This document shows, piece after piece, positions 6,909 through 10,103 of a stretch of DNA of 10,103 nucleotides; the stretch's first letter is position 1, and every line of letters begins with the position of its first letter. Position numbers and translations under genes: made by a program. Under the pieces are notes generated by a model. The model ran no database searches and had not been told where the DNA came from. It was given only the letters and a program-made list of their open reading frames with translations. This stretch comes from Gammaproteobacteria bacterium (GTDB taxonomy: Bacteria; Pseudomonadota; Gammaproteobacteria; S012-40). The DNA lies in contig WFVN01000156.1 in the NCBI GenBank assembly GCA_015491615.1, positions 1 through 10,103 on the forward strand. Reading direction: 5' to 3'.

Positions 6909-7718
6909 TTGTCCGAGATCATCGTCGTCACCTCCGGCAAGGGCGGAGTGGGCAAGACCACCACCAGCGCCAGTTTCGCCAGCGGCCTGGCCTTGCGCGG
7001 GCACCGCACCGTCGTCATCGACTTCGACGTGGGCCTGCGCAACCTGGACCTCATCATGGGTTGCGAGCGGCGGGTGGTGTACGACTTCGTCAACGTCATC
7101 CAGGGGGAGGCCAAGCTCAAGCAGGCCCTCATCCGCGACAAACACACTCCCGACCTGTACGTCCTCCCCGCCTCGCAGACGCGCGACAAGGAGGCCCTCA
7201 CCAAGGAGGGCGTGGGCGCGGTGCTGGACGAGCTGCGGGAAGACTTCGACTACATCGTCTGCGACTCTCCTGCGGGCATCGAGCGCGGCGCCCTGATGGC
7301 CATGTACTACGCCGACCACGCCATCGTCGTCACCAACCCCGAGGTCTCCTCGGTGCGCGACTCCGACCGCATCCTCGGCATCATCGACGCCAAGTCGAAG
7401 CGCGCCGAAGAGGGCGAGGCGCCCATGGCCAAGCACCTGCTCATCACCCGCTATGTATCCGAACGGGTGGCGGCGGGGGAGATGCTCTCCATTGACGACA
7501 TTCTGGAACTCCTGGCGGTCCCGCTCATCGGCGTGATCCCCGAGTCGGAATCCGTTTTGCAGGCCTCCAACGCCGGGGTGCCAGTGATCCACGACCAGGC
7601 TACCGTCCCCGGCCAAGCTTACGCCGACGTGGTGGCCCGCTTCCTCGGCGAGGACAAACCCCTGCGCTTCCTGGAGCCGGAGAAGAAGGGCCTACTGAAA
7701 CGACTGTTCGGGACCTGA
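6909..7718 (+). CDS. minD: Septum site-determining protein MinD (membrane ATPase)
   Basis: ATPase of the ParA/MinD family that binds the membrane as an ATP dimer, carries MinC and oscillates under the action of MinE. The deviant Walker A motif SGKGGVGKTT spans residues 9-18, with signature Lys11 and catalytic Lys16. Next come DFDVGLRNLDLIMGCERRVV (35-54) and the Walker B-like DYIVCDSPAG, all nearly as in E. coli. The last residues, EKKGLLKRLFGT (258-269), form the amphipathic membrane-targeting helix. The length of 269 is normal. The start is a rare TTG at 6909, supported by GGGAGG at 6898-6903 and by the fixed position of the SEIIVVTSGKGG segment; no ATG or GTG lies nearby. It sits between minC and minE, with minE 2 bp after its stop. 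Confidence 0.98.
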   Translation: MSEIIVVTSGKGGVGKTTTSASFASGLALRGHRTVVIDFDVGLRNLDLIMGCERRVVYDFVNVIQGEAKLKQALIRDKHTPDLYVLPASQTRDKEALTKEGVGAVLDELREDFDYIVCDSPAGIERGALMAMYYADHAIVVTNPEVSSVRDSDRILGIIDAKSKRAEEGEAPMAKHLLITRYVSERVAAGEMLSIDDILELLAVPLIGVIPESESVLQASNAGVPVIHDQATVPGQAYADVVARFLGEDKPLRFLEPEKKGLLKRLFGT

Positions 7719-7720
7719 GC

Positions 7721-7996
7721 ATGAATCTCATCGACTATTTCCGCCGCAACCGCAAGAAGAGCGCCGCCGTCGCCAAGGAGCGCCTGCAGATCCTCCTCGC
7801 CCACGAACAGGGCGACGGCCTCCTGCACGACTACCTCCCGCAACTCAAGCAGGACATCCTCGAGGTGGTGGCCCGCTATGTGGAGATCCACCCGGAGGAC
7901 GTGCGCGTGCGCGTGGAGCACGAGGCCGGCTGCGAGATCCTGGAGTTGAACATCACCCTCCCCGAGCCGCCCGGGCCGAAGGTGGCGGCGCGCTGA
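7721..7996 (+). CDS. minE: Cell division topological specificity factor MinE
   Basis: Small protein that stimulates MinD ATP hydrolysis and restricts MinC/MinD to the poles. The N-terminal amphipathic membrane helix NLIDYFRRNRKK (2-13) and the MinD-contact segment KERLQILLA (19-27) share E. coli numbering; the topological specificity domain follows with YLPQLKQDILEVV (38-50) and CEILELNITLPE (71-82). Length 91 against 88 in E. coli; the extra residues are a Pro-rich tail. The ATG starts 2 bp after the minD stop, so translation is probably coupled. No hairpin-plus-T terminator follows; the next promoter is at 8001. Confidence 0.97.
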   Translation: MNLIDYFRRNRKKSAAVAKERLQILLAHEQGDGLLHDYLPQLKQDILEVVARYVEIHPEDVRVRVEHEAGCEILELNITLPEPPGPKVAAR

Positions 7997-8000
7997 GGGC

Positions 8001-8028
8001 TTGTCTCTCCGGCCGCCATCCCCATAAT
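8001..8028 (+). promoter_or_regulatory. Likely promoter of the FmdB-like/CDGSH cluster
   Basis: TTGTCT (8001-8006; 4/6) and CATAAT (8023-8028; 5/6) lie 16 bp apart in the 63-bp gap after minE. The predicted start near 8035 leaves a short leader with AGGAGG at 8048-8053 ahead of the ATG at 8060. Read-through from minCDE is also possible, as no terminator is seen in the gap. Confidence 0.5.
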
Positions 8029-8059
8029 TCCCCCAGGTCGAACAGCGAGGAGGAACGTC

Positions 8060-8326
8060 ATGCCCACCTACGACTATCGTTGCGAGGCCAACGGCCGTGT
8101 GGTGGAGGTGCGCCACGGCATGGGCGAGGCCCTCGCCACCTGGGGCGAGCTGTGCGAGCGGGCCGGCATCGAGCCGGGCGACACCCCCCTGGACGCCCCG
8201 GTGCGCCGTCTCATCTCCGGCGGCTACGTGGTCTCCAGCGCCAGCCTGGGCAACCCGGCCCCCGCCTGCGACGCCCCCGGTTGCGGCATGGGCGGTTGCG
8301 CCTCCGGGGCCTGCGGGCTGGAGTGA
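8060..8326 (+). CDS. FmdB-like small protein with degenerate zinc ribbon and four-Cys tail
   Basis: An 88-residue protein whose opening MPTYDYRCEANG matches the first strand and knuckle of FmdB-type zinc-ribbon proteins (usually MPxYEYRCxxCG). The ribbon is broken: the second Cys of the first knuckle is Asn11, and the second CxxC is absent, replaced by a segment TWGELCERAGIEPGDTP (27-43). The VRRLISGGYVV part (48-58) again resembles the family. The C-terminus holds Cys70, Cys75, Cys80 and Cys85 in a regular C-x4-C-x4-C-x4-C Gly/Ala-rich tail, which could bind metal or a cluster. Strong AGGAGG at 8048-8053 supports the ATG. It is followed in the same direction, 29 bp on, by two CDGSH iron-sulfur genes. 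FmdB was named as a regulatory protein of formamidase; no specific function is assigned here. Confidence 0.85.
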   Translation: MPTYDYRCEANGRVVEVRHGMGEALATWGELCERAGIEPGDTPLDAPVRRLISGGYVVSSASLGNPAPACDAPGCGMGGCASGACGLE

Positions 8327-8355
8327 ACGAGCGAAGACACGAGGGAGGACGACCC

Positions 8356-8592
8356 ATGAGCATGTACGATCGCGGCGGCCCCTACGAGGTGCCGGTGAAG
8401 GCCGGCGAGTCGGTGTACATCTGCCAGTGCGGCGCCACCGGCAACCCACCCTTCTGCGACGGTTCCCACAAGGACCTGCCCGGCGACCAGAGCCCCTACG
8501 TCTACGAGGCGGACAGCGACACCACCCTGTGGGTGTGCGGTTGCGGCAAGAGCGGCGAAATGCCTTTCTGCGACGGCAGCCACAATGACTGA
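8356..8592 (+). CDS. Double CDGSH iron-sulfur domain protein (first copy)
   Basis: A 78-residue protein made almost wholly of two CDGSH motifs, each with the three-Cys-one-His set that holds a labile, redox-active [2Fe-2S] cluster in the mitoNEET/CISD family. Ligands by position: Cys23, Cys25, Cys34, His38 for the first and Cys61, Cys63, Cys72, His76 for the second; both fit C-x-C-x2-(S/T)-x3-P-x-C-D-G-(S/T)-H. There is no signal peptide or membrane anchor, so it is cytoplasmic. The ATG at 8356 follows GAGGGAGGA (8341-8349). The frame stays open upstream of 8356, but the region there is the other frame of the FmdB-like gene, and CDGSH similarity begins at MSMYDRGGPY. The stop overlaps the next CDGSH gene by 8 bp. 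Likely roles are electron or cluster transfer; the partner is unknown. Confidence 0.93.
   Translation: MSMYDRGGPYEVPVKAGESVYICQCGATGNPPFCDGSHKDLPGDQSPYVYEADSDTTLWVCGCGKSGEMPFCDGSHND
8534..8583 (+). repeat. 50-bp near-identical repeat, copy 1 (second CDGSH motif)
   Basis: This 50-bp block, coding the second CDGSH motif of the first protein, matches 8772-8821 at 46 of 50 bases (4 mismatches by eye). The remainder of the two genes is much less alike. Confidence 0.85.
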
Positions 8593-8830
8593 CCGCCCCA
8601 TGTACGAGCGCGGCGGACCCTACCGCCTGGCGGTGAAGGACGGCGTGGAGGTGTGCCTGTGCACCTGCGGGGCGACTTTTGCCGCGCCCCTGTGCGACGG
8701 CACCCACAAGTCCCTGCCGGGGAACATTAAGTCCCTCCACTACCTGCCCGAACGGGACGAGACGCTGCTCCTGTGCGGCTGCGGCAAGAGCGGCGATCTG
8801 CCCTTCTGCGACGGCAGCCACGCACCCTGA
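8585..8830 (+). CDS. Double CDGSH iron-sulfur domain protein (second copy)
   Basis: An 81-residue paralogue of the gene just upstream, again with two CDGSH motifs. Ligands are Cys26, Cys28, Cys37, His41 (ending CDGTH) and Cys64, Cys66, Cys75, His79 (ending CDGSH). An extra Cys24 lies two residues before the first ligand, giving C-L-C-T-C, which the first copy lacks. The start is either ATG 8585, overlapping the upstream stop by 8 bp, or ATG 8600 (Met6), where MYERGGPY aligns with MYDRGGPY of copy 1. No ribosome binding site is evident before either, so translation probably depends on coupling to the first copy, arguing for near-equal production. The stop lies only 3 bp from the stop of the convergent VTT-rhodanese gene; CTGAG-G-CTCAG (8827-8837) spans both stops but is too short for a terminator. 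Confidence 0.92.
   Translation: MTDRPMYERGGPYRLAVKDGVEVCLCTCGATFAAPLCDGTHKSLPGNIKSLHYLPERDETLLLCGCGKSGDLPFCDGSHAP
8772..8821 (+). repeat. 50-bp near-identical repeat, copy 2 (second CDGSH motif)
   Basis: Partner of 8534-8583 (46 of 50 bases the same), coding the second CDGSH motif of the second protein. It shows that the two genes arose by tandem duplication, with either strong constraint or gene conversion at this end. Confidence 0.85.
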
Positions 8831-8833
8831 GGC

Positions 8834-9802
8834 TCAGTCCGCTCCCCTCACCACCGGCCAGCCGCGCCTTTGCCAGGCGGCCATTCCGCCCTTCACCACG
8901 CGCACGTCGGCGAAGCCGGCCTCGGCCAGCAGCAGGGCCGCCCGGCGGGAACGCCGGTCGGTGCGGCAGATCACCGCCACCGGGCGCTCGATGAACGGAC
9001 CGAGCTCGTCCAGGCGTTCTTTCAGTGCCTCCAGGGGCACGTTGCGGGCCTCGGGCAGGTGCGCACGGGCGAACTCCTCCGGCGAGCGCACGTCCAGCAG
9101 GAGGGCCAGGCGATCCTCCGCGAGGGCGTCTCGCAGGGCCTCGACGGTGAGGGTCGGCCCTTCCCGCAGGCGCGCCACCAGGCGCGGCAGGAAGGCCGCC
9201 ACCGCCAACAGGGCGAGGGCGGTCATTACCTTGCCCGCCAGCCCCTCGGCTCCGCTGGCCGCCTCTCGCCCCAGGTAGCCTAGGTAGGTGTAGGCCACCG
9301 CCGCCGGGGCCATGGCCAGCAAACTAGCGAGCACGTAGTGGCCGAGGGGGATGCGGGTGAGGCCGAGGGCGTAGTTGAGGAGGTTGAAGGGGAACAGGGG
9401 CACCAGGCGCACGAAGGCCACGAAGCGCCAGCCCTCCGCCTCCACCCCCTCCAGCACCCGCCGGGCCATGCCGCCGGCGCGCCGCGCCACCCAGTCACCC
9501 CCCAGATAACGGGCGACGAGGAAGGCGAGGGTGGCTCCCAAGGTGGCGCCGGTCAAGTTCACCGCCGTCCCCAGCACCGGCCCGAAGAGGGCGCCGCCCA
9601 ACAGGGTGAGCACCGAACCGGGCAGGAACAGGACGGTGGCCAGGGCATAGAGGAGGACGAAGGCGAAGGGGGCCAGCCAGCCGGCCGCGTCCATCCACGT
9701 CTGGACGTTCTCGGCGCTGAAGCGCTCATGTTCGATGCCTGCCCACACCAGGGCGGCGAGGAGCAGGGCGGCGGCGAGCAGGCGCAGGTGACGGTCGTTC
9801 AT
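8834..9802 (-). CDS. VTT-domain (TVP38/TMEM64/DedA-type) membrane protein fused to a rhodanese domain
   Basis: A 322-residue fusion. The N-terminal half is an integral inner-membrane VTT domain with hydrophobic segments at about 5-23, 42-64, 66-98, 153-178 and 190-207, and the family hallmark FVRLVPLFPFNLLNYALGL (130-148), where the Arg, two Pro and the Asn are typical. DedA/VTT proteins act in envelope lipid handling; several are lipid flippases or scramblases. The C-terminal half is a rhodanese domain: LLLDVRSPEEFARAHLPEARN (235-255, wording as read), then the active-site loop starting at Cys279 (CRTDRRS) and ending GGMAAWQRRGWPV. The catalytic Cys is present, so persulfide transfer is plausible. 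The start ATG 9802 sits in an ATGA overlap with the upstream hydroxylase gene. A longer frame reaching 9985 is only the shadow of that gene. Database entries naming DedA-rhodanese fusions exist, so the architecture is not unique. Confidence 0.92.
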   Translation of the reverse strand: MNDRHLRLLAAALLLAALVWAGIEHERFSAENVQTWMDAAGWLAPFAFVLLYALATVLFLPGSVLTLLGGALFGPVLGTAVNLTGATLGATLAFLVARYLGGDWVARRAGGMARRVLEGVEAEGWRFVAFVRLVPLFPFNLLNYALGLTRIPLGHYVLASLLAMAPAAVAYTYLGYLGREAASGAEGLAGKVMTALALLAVAAFLPRLVARLREGPTLTVEALRDALAEDRLALLLDVRSPEEFARAHLPEARNVPLEALKERLDELGPFIERPVAVICRTDRRSRRAALLLAEAGFADVRVVKGGMAAWQRRGWPVVRGAD

Positions 9803-10103
9803 GCCTTGTTCTCCCAGCGGCGCCGGTTGATGGCGTAGCCGGCCACCGGGCCGCGGAAGGGGATGAGGAGCATCCCCGGCAGGGTGGCGCAGGTCTTGGG
9901 GTCGCGGAAGGTGCGGATGCCGATGGTCATCCCCTCGTGGCCGGCGCGGGGCTGGGCGCGGTAGGTTCCCAGGAGGCGGTCCCACCAGGAGAGGTTGAAG
10001 CCGAAATTGGAGTTGGCCTCGTCGTCCTCCACCGAGTGGTGCACCCGGTGCATGTCCGGGGTCACCACCAGATAGCGCAGGACGCGGTCCAGCCGTTCGG
10101 GCA
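9799..10103 (-). CDS. Fatty acid hydroxylase / sterol desaturase family protein (C-terminal 100 residues; start beyond right edge)
   Basis: Membrane di-iron hydroxylase of the fatty acid hydroxylase superfamily. The reading frame is open to the window's end, so the N-terminal membrane part and the first His boxes lie outside. The visible part starts PERLDRVLRYLVVTPDMHRV and contains the last His box HRVHH, followed by NSNFGFNLSWWDRLLGTYR, a well-conserved end of the family. The last residues (RRRWENKA) are hydrophilic. It overlaps the VTT-rhodanese gene by 4 bp (ATGA), so the two are made together, which suggests a shared membrane-lipid role. The substrate (fatty acid, sterol-like or other lipid) cannot be decided from this fragment. 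Confidence 0.93.
   Translation of the reverse strand, partial: PERLDRVLRYLVVTPDMHRVHHSVEDDEANSNFGFNLSWWDRLLGTYRAQPRAGHEGMTIGIRTFRDPKTCATLPGMLLIPFRGPVAGYAINRRRWENKA

Noticed and set aside
6129..7616. Minus-strand open frame (495 codons) opposite minC and minD
   Set aside because: It is antisense to two highly conserved genes, spans their junction, and shows no recognisable domain.
7619..8821. Minus-strand open frame (400 codons) opposite minE, the FmdB-like gene and both CDGSH genes
   Set aside because: Low-complexity product covering four well-supported plus-strand genes; its repeated segments are just the reverse complement of the CDGSH repeats.
8827..8837. Small palindrome CTGAG-G-CTCAG across both convergent stops as a bidirectional terminator
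   Set aside because: Five-base arms with a one-base loop cannot form a stable hairpin and no T-tract follows on either strand.
9803..9985. Longer N-terminus for the VTT-rhodanese protein, starting at 9985
   Set aside because: The added residues are Pro/Arg/His-rich and lie inside the conserved C-terminus of the hydroxylase gene in another frame; ATG 9802 gives a normal membrane segment start and an ATGA overlap.

Overview
The window is about two-thirds G+C with tightly packed genes. Protein resemblance points to a gammaproteobacterium: Rep and MinC/D/E are close to the Escherichia coli proteins from recall, and the GC content and accessory genes would suit a Chromatiales/Ectothiorhodospiraceae-like, sulfur-associated lineage. 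That placement is an inference, since no rRNA or marker search was possible.

Layout, left to right. (1) Positions 1-605, minus strand: N-terminal 201 codons of the Rep DNA helicase, running off the left edge. (2) 695-1660, plus strand: a small stand-alone receiver-like protein that has lost the phosphorylation residues, then a GH108 lysozyme-like muramidase 27 bp downstream. (3) 1660-1689: a strong hairpin with a T-tract on the minus strand, separating the muramidase from the convergent efflux operon. (4) 1710-5989, minus strand: a two-gene efflux operon, periplasmic adaptor then a 1085-residue RND pump, joined by an ATGA overlap and driven by a promoter whose spacer carries an AT-rich inverted repeat (6062-6079), the best regulatory-site candidate in the window. 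(5) 6156-7996, plus strand: minC-minD-minE, the cell-division site selection operon, divergent from the efflux operon. (6) 8060-8830, plus strand: a small cluster with its own likely promoter, consisting of an FmdB-like degenerate zinc-ribbon protein with an evenly spaced four-cysteine tail and two tandem, overlapping double-CDGSH iron-sulfur proteins. (7) 8834-10103, minus strand: a VTT/DedA-type membrane protein fused to a rhodanese domain, translationally coupled to the C-terminal end of a fatty acid hydroxylase/sterol desaturase-family enzyme cut by the right edge.

Functionally, the housekeeping parts are rep and minCDE. The accessory parts are an envelope/efflux set (muramidase, RND pump) and a redox/sulfur-flavoured set on the right (two CDGSH proteins, Cys-rich protein, rhodanese fusion). 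I see no mobile element, CRISPR array, tRNA or rRNA. No complete new defence or biosynthetic system is evident. The most noteworthy items are the Cys-rich/twin-CDGSH cluster, the silent receiver next to the muramidase, and the operator inside the efflux promoter. There is no stretch above 300 bases without a gene; the largest gap (5990-6155) holds two divergent promoters.
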